Shown piece after piece: positions 43,599 through 52,584 of a stretch of DNA of 64,000 nucleotides. The translations under genes were made by a program, and so were the position numbers. Numbering within the stretch: the first letter of the stretch is position 1; each line of letters opens with the position of its first letter. The notes beneath the pieces are model-generated. The model was not told the origin of the DNA. It saw only the letters and a list, made by a program, of their open reading frames with translations, and made no database searches. Source of the DNA: Glaciecola sp048820975. GTDB taxonomy: Bacteria > Pseudomonadota > Gammaproteobacteria > Enterobacterales > Alteromonadaceae. Location of the stretch: NCBI RefSeq assembly GCF_048820975.1, contig NZ_JBMEUF010000001.1:2294001-2358000 (forward strand), written 5' to 3'.

Positions 43599-45464
43599 AT
43601 GTCATTTAAACTTACCTTAGTTGCGGGTGCGGTTATGTTGTTAACTGCCTGCTCTAACGAATCAGAAACTACTAATACGCAAAATACTCCACTACCAAGC
43701 GCTGAAACCGCGCCAATGGAAGTAAGCAAAAACGCGTCAGAAAAAGCTAACCAATTGTTTGACGAGCTATTCGAAGAATCTATTGCTCGTTCTCCCCAGT
43801 GGTTAACAGCCCTAGGCCGTAAAGCCGATAACGACAAATGGAACGATATTTCAGATCAAGCAGCCAAAGAAACACAAGAACTTGCCATTGCACAATTAGC
43901 TAAACTAAACGCTATTGATGCTCCACAACTTGATGATCAAACCCAAACAAGCTTAATGCTATTTAAGCAGAAGCTAGAAAACCAAATTGCTGATTACAAA
44001 TGGCGCTTGCACACTTACCCTGTGAACCAAATGTATGCCTTGCATGCTGGCGTACCTACCTTGTTGTTAAACCAACACCGTATTGATAGCGAAGCCGATG
44101 CACAAGCCTATATTGCGCGTTTGAATGCACTACCTGCGTATTTCGCACAAATTATTGATGCTTTAAAATTGCGTGCTGAAAATGGCGTAATTACTCCCAA
44201 ATTTGTGTTCGCTCATGTTATGCGTACTGGCGAAAACATTGTACAAGGGGCACCACTAACAGAAGGTGATGACAACACAGTATTTGCTGACTTTAAACGT
44301 AAAGTAGACGCCTTATTTGAAGGTGATGACAGCGAAAAAGCACAACAGAAAAAAGCCGAGCTCATTGCCCAAGCTGAGCAAGCCATGCTTGAGTCATTCA
44401 AGCCTGCTTATGCTAATTTGCAAAGTTATTTAAGCGAACTTGAAAAGCAAGCTGACACTAAAGACGGCGCTTGGAAATTACCCAATGGTGATGAATTTTA
44501 TAAAGTAAAACTTCAGCGCACCACTACCACAGACTTAACAGCCCAAGAAATTCATCAAATAGGCTTAGATGAAGTGGCTCGTATTCATGATGAAATGCGC
44601 GAGATTAAAAATAAGGTTAATTTTGAAGGTGATTTAAGAGCCTTTATGGACTTTATGAAAACTGACTCGCAGTTTTACTATCCAAATACTGAAGAAGGTA
44701 AAGCGCAATACTTAGCCGAAGCCACCGCCTACATTGATACCATGATGACGCGCTTAGATGAGTTGTTTATTACCAAGCCCAAAGCGCCACTTGAAGTTCG
44801 CGCAGTTGAAGCGTTCCGCGAGCAATCAGCTGGCAAGGCGTTTTATAATCAGCCGTCACAAGATGGTTCACGCCCTGGCATTTATTACGCTAACCTATAT
44901 GACATGGAAGCTATGCCAACCTACCAAATGGAAGCCCTAGCGTATCATGAAGGCGCACCTGGCCATCATATGCAAATAGCGCTTCAACAAGAACTTGAAA
45001 ACATGCCAATGTTTAGAAAGTTTGGCCGCTATACCGCTTACACTGAAGGTTGGGGTTTATACACTGAGTACATGCCTAAAGAAATTGGTATGTATTCAGA
45101 CCCATACTCTGATTTTGGCCGCTTGGCGATGGAGCTTTGGCGAGCATGCCGCTTAGTGGTTGATACAGGTATACACGCCATGAAGTGGACGCGCCAAGAA
45201 GGTATTGATTACTACGTTGATAACACGCCAAATGCAAAATCTGACGCAGTTAAAATGGTTGAGCGCCATATTGTAATGCCTTCGCAAGCCACGGCTTACA
45301 AAATTGGTATGCTGAAAATTCTTGAGCTTCGTGCTGATGCAAAAGAAAAACTGCAAGATAAATTCGACATTCGTGAGTTTCATGAAGTGGTGCTACAAAA
45401 TGGCCCAGTGCCTTTGAACGTGCTGGAAGCAAACGTTAATGCTTGGGTAGAACAAACACTATAG
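43599..45464 (+). CDS. DUF885 family lipoprotein, putative metallopeptidase
   Basis: The 621-residue protein has a lipoprotein signal ending in LLTAC (Cys19) and is of the DUF885 family, with the conserved ALAYHEGAPGHHMQIALQ (about residue 449). This contains an HExxxxHH arrangement that resembles a metal site. TEGWGLYTEY and MPSQATAYKIGMLKI further on are also family blocks. It is likely a periplasmic, membrane-attached peptidase; the substrate is unknown. A paralogue of almost the same length is at 50669-52546. It ends at a hairpin terminator. Confidence 0.88.
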   Translation: MSFKLTLVAGAVMLLTACSNESETTNTQNTPLPSAETAPMEVSKNASEKANQLFDELFEESIARSPQWLTALGRKADNDKWNDISDQAAKETQELAIAQLAKLNAIDAPQLDDQTQTSLMLFKQKLENQIADYKWRLHTYPVNQMYALHAGVPTLLLNQHRIDSEADAQAYIARLNALPAYFAQIIDALKLRAENGVITPKFVFAHVMRTGENIVQGAPLTEGDDNTVFADFKRKVDALFEGDDSEKAQQKKAELIAQAEQAMLESFKPAYANLQSYLSELEKQADTKDGAWKLPNGDEFYKVKLQRTTTTDLTAQEIHQIGLDEVARIHDEMREIKNKVNFEGDLRAFMDFMKTDSQFYYPNTEEGKAQYLAEATAYIDTMMTRLDELFITKPKAPLEVRAVEAFREQSAGKAFYNQPSQDGSRPGIYYANLYDMEAMPTYQMEALAYHEGAPGHHMQIALQQELENMPMFRKFGRYTAYTEGWGLYTEYMPKEIGMYSDPYSDFGRLAMELWRACRLVVDTGIHAMKWTRQEGIDYYVDNTPNAKSDAVKMVERHIVMPSQATAYKIGMLKILELRADAKEKLQDKFDIREFHEVVLQNGPVPLNVLEANVNAWVEQTL

Positions 45465-45495
45465 CGTGTTCGTTACCTGCCTTACGTAAGTTTAC

Positions 45496-45521
45496 AAAAG
45501 CCCCTAAACGGGGCTTTTTTT
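45496..45521 (+). terminator. Rho-independent terminator after the first DUF885 gene
   Basis: AAAAGCCCC and GGGGCTTTTTT pair around TAAAC. The T run on the plus strand is at least six bases. Confidence 0.9.
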
Positions 45522-45609
45522 ATTACTAAAATTTCATATAAAGCGAGCGCGATATCACGTATCATACATGCTGATTTTTGTATTTTCACCACAGGCCTTA
45601 GTCACTTTT

Positions 45610-46428
45610 ATGGATCTTATTTTCTTTGATTTAGACGGCACCTTGTTAAACAATGCCTCTGAAATATCTACCTTCACAAAAGACACGCTAGGCTTGTTAT
45701 CAGAAAAAGATATTGCCTACACCGTAGCAACCGGGCGCACTATGTTAGCGGCCAAACATTTAATTGAAGACCATGCTTTTACGCTTCCTCATATTTACAA
45801 CAATGGCGTAACTATATGGGATCCTGAGCATGAATCTTTAACTTTGGAAAACTTGCTTGATAACGCTGAAATTAGCACTGTATTAAGTATTGCCACAAGC
45901 CATAACATTACGCCTTTTGTTAATACGCTCGAAAACCATCATCACAATATTTATTTTCCTGACCCGCAAACAGAAGTTGAAAAAGAATTAGTCAATAAGC
46001 ACTTTTCAAGATCTGATGCTACCTTGTTGCCCTTAGCTGCTATGCCAAGTAATGCCCAAGTAACCAACATTAGTATGATAGGTGATTCATCTGCAATTAC
46101 TGATATTTGGAAAACCTTAAACAGTTATAGCAACTTAATTGCGTATTCTGGGCCAGCTATACAAGGCCAAAATTGCCGATGGCTAGACGTGCACCATTGT
46201 ATGGCTAGCAAAGGCGGGGCGGTTGAAAATTTAAAAAACCGTTTAGGCGCAAGCAATGTTATTTGTTTTGGTGACAGCGATAACGACCTAAGCATGTTCG
46301 CACTCGCTAACGAAAGTTACGCACCTGAAAACGCCTCTGATGAAGTAAAACACGCAGCAAATGCGGTAATAGGCCACCACCATAAAGATGGTATTGCCCA
46401 CTTTTTACGTGAGCGTTTTTCGCTGTAA
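45610..46428 (+). CDS. Cof-type HAD-IIB family phosphatase
   Basis: Started at the ATG at 45610, the 272-residue protein has the four HAD motifs: FFDLDGTLL (I), VATGRT (II), a lysine in MASKGGAVENL (III), and FGDSDNDLSMF (IV), with a Cof-type cap in the middle (about 85-190). Cof-like enzymes dephosphorylate sugar phosphates or similar metabolites. The substrate is not identifiable. It follows the DUF885 gene and is probably transcribed on its own. Confidence 0.9.
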   Translation: MDLIFFDLDGTLLNNASEISTFTKDTLGLLSEKDIAYTVATGRTMLAAKHLIEDHAFTLPHIYNNGVTIWDPEHESLTLENLLDNAEISTVLSIATSHNITPFVNTLENHHHNIYFPDPQTEVEKELVNKHFSRSDATLLPLAAMPSNAQVTNISMIGDSSAITDIWKTLNSYSNLIAYSGPAIQGQNCRWLDVHHCMASKGGAVENLKNRLGASNVICFGDSDNDLSMFALANESYAPENASDEVKHAANAVIGHHHKDGIAHFLRERFSL

Positions 46429-46583
46429 AAAATAATTATACGAAAGTGCTATAATTGATGTTTTACATTGCCAATAAAAGGTGTATAACACTGCAAAATT
46501 ACCTTCACTCGTAATACGAATGCAAAGCCATTTAATACAGTAGAGTGAATGCGACTACGGCAATTTCAATTAAGGATTTATGC

Positions 46584-47282
46584 GTGCGTGTTTGGCAAAA
46601 GATATTAAGTTTACTACTGTTGATTACCTTGAGTGGCTGCGAAAGTTTAGCGCCACAAAACACACCAGTTGAAGCTGTTCAAGAAATAAAGCCCGTTTAT
46701 CAGGTGCAAATTGCGCCGAATAAGTTAAGCGGAAACAGCCAAATTCAAAGTGTTGCGCCTTTAAGTTTATTTGAGGGCAGCAAAGGAATTTACGCACTTA
46801 TTGATACCAAAGTAAACGCCGAAAAAGTGTATATATTAAAGGGCGTAACACTGCATCATGATGAAACCTTTGCCCAATTAGATTCATCTAACAACAATAC
46901 TCGCCCCAGCATAATTGCAAACTTTGATTTAAAGCCTATTAAGCGAGTGGAATACGGGCAGCACCTTATTTTAGAAGAAAACAATGTAGTCTTAAATTAT
47001 GAGTTAACTGATGACATACATGAGTTTTCATGGGTAGATTATACCGCTGACATTGCCAAGCTTAAAACCGCTATTAGTGAAAAAGACCTAGCTAAAATAA
47101 AAGCGCTGAACATTCCTACCGAGCTTATTCCAAGTAATATTCTGCGTATTTTGTATGACCATATACAAACTAGCGACAGCAATGAAGATATTAAGGTTTA
47201 CGAGCAAATTATGAAGATGCTATATACCCCAAACGAAAACGCTCCGGAAGCACCCGAAGCGTTGATTGAGTCTTTAAAATAA
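46584..47282 (+). CDS. Small putative lipoprotein, unknown function
   Basis: I place the start at the GTG at 46584, which has AAGGA 7 bases upstream; an earlier GTG at 46545 would add 13 residues without a signal. The 232-residue product has a signal ending in LITLSGC, a lipobox. The body has a beta-rich section with VYILKGVTLHH and a C-terminal helical section ending in a Pro/Glu-rich tail. I do not recognise the family, and the neighbours do not point to a role. Confidence 0.75.
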   Translation: MRVWQKILSLLLLITLSGCESLAPQNTPVEAVQEIKPVYQVQIAPNKLSGNSQIQSVAPLSLFEGSKGIYALIDTKVNAEKVYILKGVTLHHDETFAQLDSSNNNTRPSIIANFDLKPIKRVEYGQHLILEENNVVLNYELTDDIHEFSWVDYTADIAKLKTAISEKDLAKIKALNIPTELIPSNILRILYDHIQTSDSNEDIKVYEQIMKMLYTPNENAPEAPEALIESLK

Positions 47283-47349
47283 CGTATTCGCTTGCTGCCT
47301 AGCCTTTATGGCTTGTGCAAACTTTATTAAACACGGCGGAGTATATTCC

Positions 47350-48585
47350 CTACTCTTCTAAAGGAGTGTACTTAATGCCAAGGTTTACAGCCAAATAAGT
47401 AAAAATGCCAAATACTAAAAAGCCGTATGCAATAGGGTAAATATTGCTAGTGAGGTAATTGTTAATAAACACCGCAATTGGCACGGCCAACAAGCTTGTG
47501 AACGAACCAATAAAAGCCGCTCCTACACCAGCAATATGTCCAACCGGCACCATGGCCAATGAATTCAAATTACCAAATAAAACACCAATAAAGAAAAAGC
47601 CCATAAACATAACCGACACAAACAACCACAACGGTGGTATTCCATTGAATAACACTGTAATTACGGTCATGGCTACACCATACACAACAGTCATGACCAA
47701 GGCGCCGCGCACTAACTTAAGCATGCCTAACTTCACTACCATCATGCCGTTAAATAAAGAAGCTGCACCTATAGCAAAGGCCAAAGTAGCAAACAACAAA
47801 GGAAAGTATTCGCCCGTATCGTAAATGCCTTGAAAGATAGTTTGCGAACCACTTAAGTAAGCCAAAAACGCACCAAATATTAAGCCCATGCCCATTGCTG
47901 GGCCCATTACGGCGGGCTGTTTAATTAACCAAGCTACCGAGCGAAAAAACGCAAGCCAGTTAAACTTCACTCTTTTTGCGCGCGGTAGGGTTTCTTTTTG
48001 CCGTGAAAAAAACCAAATGGCGGAAATAATCGCCACAATAGCGAACACTGAAAAAATATGTCGCCAGCCAAAAGCATGCATCACAAATTGCCCCACAAGC
48101 GGCGCTATCATAGGCACTAAAATAAAGATAACCGTAGTGAATGACATTACACGTGCCATAGCATTGCCCGAATATAGGTCACGAACCAAGGCCATTGATG
48201 CTATGCGCGGGCCTGACACCCCAAAGGCCTGAATTAATCTACCCGCTAACAACACTTCCATTGACTGCGCCAAGTAGCACACTAAAGTGCCTAAAAGAAA
48301 AATAATTAAGCCCACTAAAATGGTTAATCGCCGCCCTCGGGCGTCAGCGAAGGGGCCAAAAAACACTTGGCCAAATGCCATGCCCACAAAAAAGATAGAA
48401 ACAATAAGATAAGTTTGTTGGCTACTTTCGCTATTTAACTCGCTACCAATAACTTGCATAGCAGGCAACATGGCATCAATACTTAGGGCCACTAACGAAG
48501 TTAAAAACGCCATAAGCAATATAAACTCAACCAGGGGCAGTTTTGCGTCGTTAGGCGTGTTTACGTTTGCTTGCTGTGCATCCAT
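47350..48585 (-). CDS. MFS multidrug efflux transporter, Bcr/CflA type
   Basis: This membrane protein has twelve hydrophobic segments and, after an N-terminal tail, the Bcr/CflA pattern LVALSIDAMLPAMQVIGSEL, then GMAFGQVFFGPFADARGRR (the MFS loop 2-3 signature) and GRLIQAFGVSGPRIASMALVRDLY (motif C-like). It probably exports drugs or metabolites with a proton gradient. I take the ATG at 48585 (411 residues), since AAGTGAG lies 8 bases upstream; a GTG at 48597 is the alternative. It is divergent from ilvE. Confidence 0.9.
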   Translation of the reverse strand: MDAQQANVNTPNDAKLPLVEFILLMAFLTSLVALSIDAMLPAMQVIGSELNSESSQQTYLIVSIFFVGMAFGQVFFGPFADARGRRLTILVGLIIFLLGTLVCYLAQSMEVLLAGRLIQAFGVSGPRIASMALVRDLYSGNAMARVMSFTTVIFILVPMIAPLVGQFVMHAFGWRHIFSVFAIVAIISAIWFFSRQKETLPRAKRVKFNWLAFFRSVAWLIKQPAVMGPAMGMGLIFGAFLAYLSGSQTIFQGIYDTGEYFPLLFATLAFAIGAASLFNGMMVVKLGMLKLVRGALVMTVVYGVAMTVITVLFNGIPPLWLFVSVMFMGFFFIGVLFGNLNSLAMVPVGHIAGVGAAFIGSFTSLLAVPIAVFINNYLTSNIYPIAYGFLVFGIFTYLAVNLGIKYTPLEE

Positions 48586-48793
48586 TTTTAGGCTCACTTC
48601 GATTGATATTCATACAGGCGCGAAACTTAACATACATGTATACTTAGGGCTATGATAAAGTTCGTTTAAATAAGCTTAAATTCTTAAAATGAAAGGTATT
48701 GTTCACGCAAAGATATAGCGTACAATAAACACCCTTCAAGCATAATATACCGCCTAAGTGCGTAATAATTTTGAATATAAATAGGAAGTAAAC

Positions 48794-49792
48794 ATGGCCG
48801 CGTTCGGAACTCTTTTTATGCCAGAAATGGCGCTAGCTACTTTTGAAAATGGCGTTTGGAGCGAAGCTTCAATGGTATCGGCTAGTAGCATTGCAATGCA
48901 TCCTGGTGCCCATGTTTTGCATTATTCAAGCACCTGTTTTGAAGGTTTAAAAGCATTTCGTCACGAAGACGGCGGCATATATGTGTTTCGTATGGACCAA
49001 AACATTAAGCGCTTTCAGCAAAGCTCTGAATTATTACACTTACCTAAAGTAGACGCTGACCAGCTTTCAAAGATGATTCTTGATGTGGTTGCACAGTATG
49101 ACAGTGAGGTCCCAGCGCCTCCAGGCTCTATGTATATTCGCCCTACGCATATTGGAACAGAAGCTTCAATAGGGAAAGCTGCGGCACCATCAGCCACATC
49201 AATGATGTATGTCTTGTTATCACCCGTGGGTGATTATTTTGCAGGTGGCGCGAAGCCCTTGCGTTTGTTGCTAGATGAAACCGGCATGCGCTGCGCGCCG
49301 CACATGGGCATGATCAAAAGCGGCGGTAACTACGCCAGTGCGCTAGGCCCTATATTAAATGCTCGCGATGAAGTACAAGCGGATCAAATCTTGTTTTGTC
49401 CAAATGGCGATGTACAAGAAACCGGTGCCGCTAACTTTTTAATAATTGACGGCAACGAAATTATTACCAAGGGCTTGGATTCAAGTTTTCTGCACGGTGT
49501 AACTCGTGCGTCTATTCTTGCCATTGCCTCTGACTTAGGCATGACGGTGAGCGAGCGCAACATTAGCGTGAGTGAATTATTAAAGCTTGCTGCAAAACCG
49601 AATGTTGAAGCAGCGTTGTCAGGCACGGCGGCTGTTCTAACGCCGGTAGGTACTTTCATTCATGAGGGCACTGAATACACAGTAGGCTCTGGTGAAGCAG
49701 GCCCTACTACTATGAAGCTGCGTGCTGTATTAAATGATATTCAATGGGGTAAACGTGAAGATACCCATGGCTGGTTAACAAAAGTTAACTAG
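48794..49792 (+). CDS. ilvE: Branched-chain amino acid aminotransferase
   Basis: IlvE carries out the last step of isoleucine, leucine and valine synthesis. The 332-residue protein has VLHYSSTCFEGLKAFR, a class IV aminotransferase signature at the start of the catalytic core, IRPTHIGTEASIG, and the PLP lysine in MIKSGGNYASALGP (about 175). The length and blocks resemble the type II (eukaryotic-like) BCAT. It stands apart from the ilvDA and ilvYC genes by 8-14 kb and is divergent from the MFS gene. Confidence 0.93.
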   Translation: MAAFGTLFMPEMALATFENGVWSEASMVSASSIAMHPGAHVLHYSSTCFEGLKAFRHEDGGIYVFRMDQNIKRFQQSSELLHLPKVDADQLSKMILDVVAQYDSEVPAPPGSMYIRPTHIGTEASIGKAAAPSATSMMYVLLSPVGDYFAGGAKPLRLLLDETGMRCAPHMGMIKSGGNYASALGPILNARDEVQADQILFCPNGDVQETGAANFLIIDGNEIITKGLDSSFLHGVTRASILAIASDLGMTVSERNISVSELLKLAAKPNVEAALSGTAAVLTPVGTFIHEGTEYTVGSGEAGPTTMKLRAVLNDIQWGKREDTHGWLTKVN

Positions 49793-49801
49793 CACTGAAA
49801 T

Positions 49802-49826
49802 GCTAGGTACATTAACTGTACCTAGC
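49802..49826. repeat. Perfect palindromic hairpin between ilvE and the next gene
   Basis: GCTAGGTACA and TGTACCTAGC form a 10-bp stem around TTAAC. It includes the stop codon of the minus-strand gene ending at 49822. There is no T run on either side, so it may limit transcripts without being a classical terminator. Confidence 0.6.
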
Positions 49827-50484
49827 CATATGACTCTTCTAACAATAAATCAAAGGGCGTTTTGCCATCAGCATCTAAATGGGTTTTAAGTAAAGGAATG
49901 GGTTGCCCGTGGCCTGCAGCTGTTTGCAAAAAATAATGCGCTCGGCGCTTTAAACGCTCCCCATATTGCCCGCCCACTAAGGCAATATAATCGGCGCCGC
50001 CACGGCGCTGAGGTTTAGCAAACACACTGATAAAAGTGGTCACATTTTTCATACCCTTTTTATTGGGTATTTTGTATTTGTTGCGCATTTTGGCTTTTAC
50101 GGGATCTAAGGCAATAAGCAAATTTACCTCTATTCCTTTTTTACGTAGGTGTTTGGTCGCAATATCTTTCGCCACGCTGCCCCCGCGGCTATGGCCGACT
50201 AAATTTATGCGTATAGCCGGGTTTTTACGGCGAAGCTTTCGAATGTGCTTCACAATTTCTTTTTTATCTAAGTAGCCATAATACTCGGTAATAGAGTGCG
50301 GGCCTTGGTGCTTTTGAAAATACCTTTGTGCATACTCCATTAGGCGCGTAGGCCCCCAATAAACCACGCCAAATCGTTCGCGGGTTTTGTCAGCGCCACC
50401 GCCTATAAAAAATATCACATTGGTAACATTGTCAGTGCCATGCGCGCTCCCAGTGGTGGCATGGAGTGTAGTAGATGCGTGCAT
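49822..50484 (-). CDS. Alpha/beta-hydrolase-like protein with GHSRGG motif
   Basis: The 220-residue protein has a central INLVGHSRGGSVAKD (about 100-114), a nucleophile elbow like that of lipases (Gly-His-Ser-Arg-Gly), preceded by VIFFIGGGADK near the N-terminus. LLIALDPVKAKM after the elbow fits the next strand of the fold. It also resembles the serine hydrolase-like domains of secreted effectors, but there is no signal peptide that I can see. The substrate is unknown. It is convergent with ilvE. Confidence 0.75.
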   Translation of the reverse strand: MHASTTLHATTGSAHGTDNVTNVIFFIGGGADKTRERFGVVYWGPTRLMEYAQRYFQKHQGPHSITEYYGYLDKKEIVKHIRKLRRKNPAIRINLVGHSRGGSVAKDIATKHLRKKGIEVNLLIALDPVKAKMRNKYKIPNKKGMKNVTTFISVFAKPQRRGGADYIALVGGQYGERLKRRAHYFLQTAAGHGQPIPLLKTHLDADGKTPFDLLLEESYG

Positions 50485-50668
50485 TGCGCTTAAACTTACC
50501 TTATTAACTACCCAGTGTTTATATTGTAACCTGCATTGGTTTATTAAAACGACTTTTTATTGCTCGCCGTTTTTGGTAAAGCAATAGTAATAAACCATAA
50601 TTTGTGAAAGCTTGGCAAGCACTGTAGAGTAATGCGCAAATAACAAAAAATGAAATGGAGAAACGATT

Positions 50669-52546
50669 ATGCGTATAGCTGCTTTAGCACTGGCCACCTC
50701 AATGGCTTTATTAGGCTGTTCAGAAGCCCCGCAACCCCCACAAACCTCTGAAGCATCAGTGGTAGCCTCAAGTTATACCCAAGCTGACATACAAGCCGAA
50801 AGTGCACGTTTGAATGCGTGGTTTGAAGAAAAGTACGAAGCAGAAGTTATGCAAAGCCCCATTAATTTAACTTACCTGGGCAGAACGGAGCGCCAGGGTG
50901 AAATTGATGATTTCTCAATGGAAACTTTTGATCAACAAATTGCGACCACCAAAGCAAATTTAGACGAACTTAAATCTAGCTTTGACTACGATAAGTTATC
51001 AGAGGATGCCAAGGTGTCTTATGATTATTGGGTGTATAACAGCGAACAAACTATAGCGGAAGATAAATTTAGAACAAACTCTTATGTGTTTGATCAAATG
51101 ACGTCTGTACACAGTTCATTCCCGCAATTGCTTATTGCCATGCATCGCGTAGATACGCTTGAGCAAATGGAGCAGTACATTTCGCGAATTAGCGGCAGTG
51201 CTCGAGCCATAAACCAACTTGTCGATTTATCAAAATTGGTAGCTGAAAACGGGGTTCGCCCGCCTTATTTTGCTTTTGAATCCGTTATTAGCGAATCTAA
51301 AAAGATTATTAGCGGTGCACCGTTTGATGATGGCGAAGACAGCGCTATTTGGGCTGATGCAAAAGGCAAAATTGCCGGCCTGCTTGACGCACAAAAAATT
51401 GACCAAGCTAAAGCAGATGAACTAAGCAATAGCGCAAAAGCGGCCTTATTAAATAGCTTTAAGCCGGCCTATGAAAACTTAATTGCATGGCAGGAAGAAG
51501 ACCAAGTCAATGCAAGCGAAATTGCGCAAGGCGCGAATGCCCTGCCAAATGGCATGGACTATTATAACCAGCGCTTAGCCAATCAAACCACGACTACCTT
51601 AACGGCAGATGAAATTCATAACATTGGCTTAGCGGAAGTAAAACGCTTACGCGGTGAAATGGAAGCCATCAAAAAAGAGTTTGGTTTTGATGGTAGCTTA
51701 CCTGAGTTTTTCACATTTTTACGTGATACAAAAGACGATGAACGCCTTTACTACCCTAATACCGACGAGGGCCGCCAAGGCTATATAGATGATGCCACGG
51801 CTGCCATAAATAAGATTAAAGCGGTATTACCTGATTACTTTGGGATTTTGCCAAAAGCCGATATGGAAGTGAAACGTGTTGAAGCCTTTAGAGAGCAAGA
51901 TGGTGCAGCTCAGCATTATTCACCGTCTACGCCTGATGGCTCGCGTCCTGGAGTGTACTATGCGCATTTGTCAGATATGACCGCCATGCCTAAGCGCGAG
52001 CTGGAAGTAATTGCTTATCATGAAGGCTTACCTGGCCATCATATGCAAATTGCAATTTCTTTAGAACTTGAAAATATACCAACTTTCCGCAAGCAATCAT
52101 ATTTAAATGCTTACGGTGAAGGATGGGCTTTATATTCAGAATGGCTAGCGAAAGAGATGCCTGGTACTTACCAAGATGCTTTATCAGAGTTTGGCCGTTT
52201 AGGCTCTGAAATTTGGCGCGCTATTCGTTTAGTGGTTGATACGGGCCTACATGCTAAAGGTTGGACTGAACAAGAAGCAATAGACTACTTCAAAGCTAAT
52301 TCAGCCGTAACCAGCGGCCAAGCACAATCAGAAGTTCGCCGCTACTTAGTATTACCCGGCCAAGCTACCGGTTATAAAATTGGTATGCTTAAAATCCAAG
52401 AACTTCGCGCTATGGCAGAAGCTGATTTAGGTGATAAGTTTGATATTCGTGCATTTCACGACACCATTTTAGGTGGCGGTGCCTTACCGCTTACGATTTT
52501 GGAAGAGCGTGTAAAAGCATGGATGGAAGAAGTTAAGCAGGGGTAA
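50669..52546 (+). CDS. DUF885 family lipoprotein, putative metallopeptidase (paralogue)
   Basis: The 625-residue protein has a lipobox signal (ALLGC) and the same family blocks as the 43.6-kb protein: VIAYHEGLPGHHMQIAIS (about 450), AYGEGWALYSEW and LPGQATGYKIGMLKIQEL. The two paralogues are alike in length and order of motifs, so a duplication with later divergence is likely. The ATG at 50669 has GGAG upstream. It ends at a hairpin (52566-52584) shared with the end of the convergent ybiB. Confidence 0.88.
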   Translation: MRIAALALATSMALLGCSEAPQPPQTSEASVVASSYTQADIQAESARLNAWFEEKYEAEVMQSPINLTYLGRTERQGEIDDFSMETFDQQIATTKANLDELKSSFDYDKLSEDAKVSYDYWVYNSEQTIAEDKFRTNSYVFDQMTSVHSSFPQLLIAMHRVDTLEQMEQYISRISGSARAINQLVDLSKLVAENGVRPPYFAFESVISESKKIISGAPFDDGEDSAIWADAKGKIAGLLDAQKIDQAKADELSNSAKAALLNSFKPAYENLIAWQEEDQVNASEIAQGANALPNGMDYYNQRLANQTTTTLTADEIHNIGLAEVKRLRGEMEAIKKEFGFDGSLPEFFTFLRDTKDDERLYYPNTDEGRQGYIDDATAAINKIKAVLPDYFGILPKADMEVKRVEAFREQDGAAQHYSPSTPDGSRPGVYYAHLSDMTAMPKRELEVIAYHEGLPGHHMQIAISLELENIPTFRKQSYLNAYGEGWALYSEWLAKEMPGTYQDALSEFGRLGSEIWRAIRLVVDTGLHAKGWTEQEAIDYFKANSAVTSGQAQSEVRRYLVLPGQATGYKIGMLKIQELRAMAEADLGDKFDIRAFHDTILGGGALPLTILEERVKAWMEEVKQG

Positions 52547-52565
52547 TTACTAGCAACATGAAGTG

Positions 52566-52584
52566 TGGCCTACACAATAGGCCA
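52566..52584. repeat. Hairpin overlapping the ybiB stop
   Basis: TGGCCTA and TAGGCCA form a 7-bp stem around CACAA. The stop codon of the minus-strand ybiB gene lies in it. TTT follows on the plus strand after a few bases, so it may end the DUF885 transcript. Confidence 0.55.

Noticed and set aside
47459..48232. Plus-strand frames of 121 and 114 codons across the MFS gene
   Set aside because: The MFS gene has continuous membrane segments and signature motifs here, so the opposite frames are shadows.
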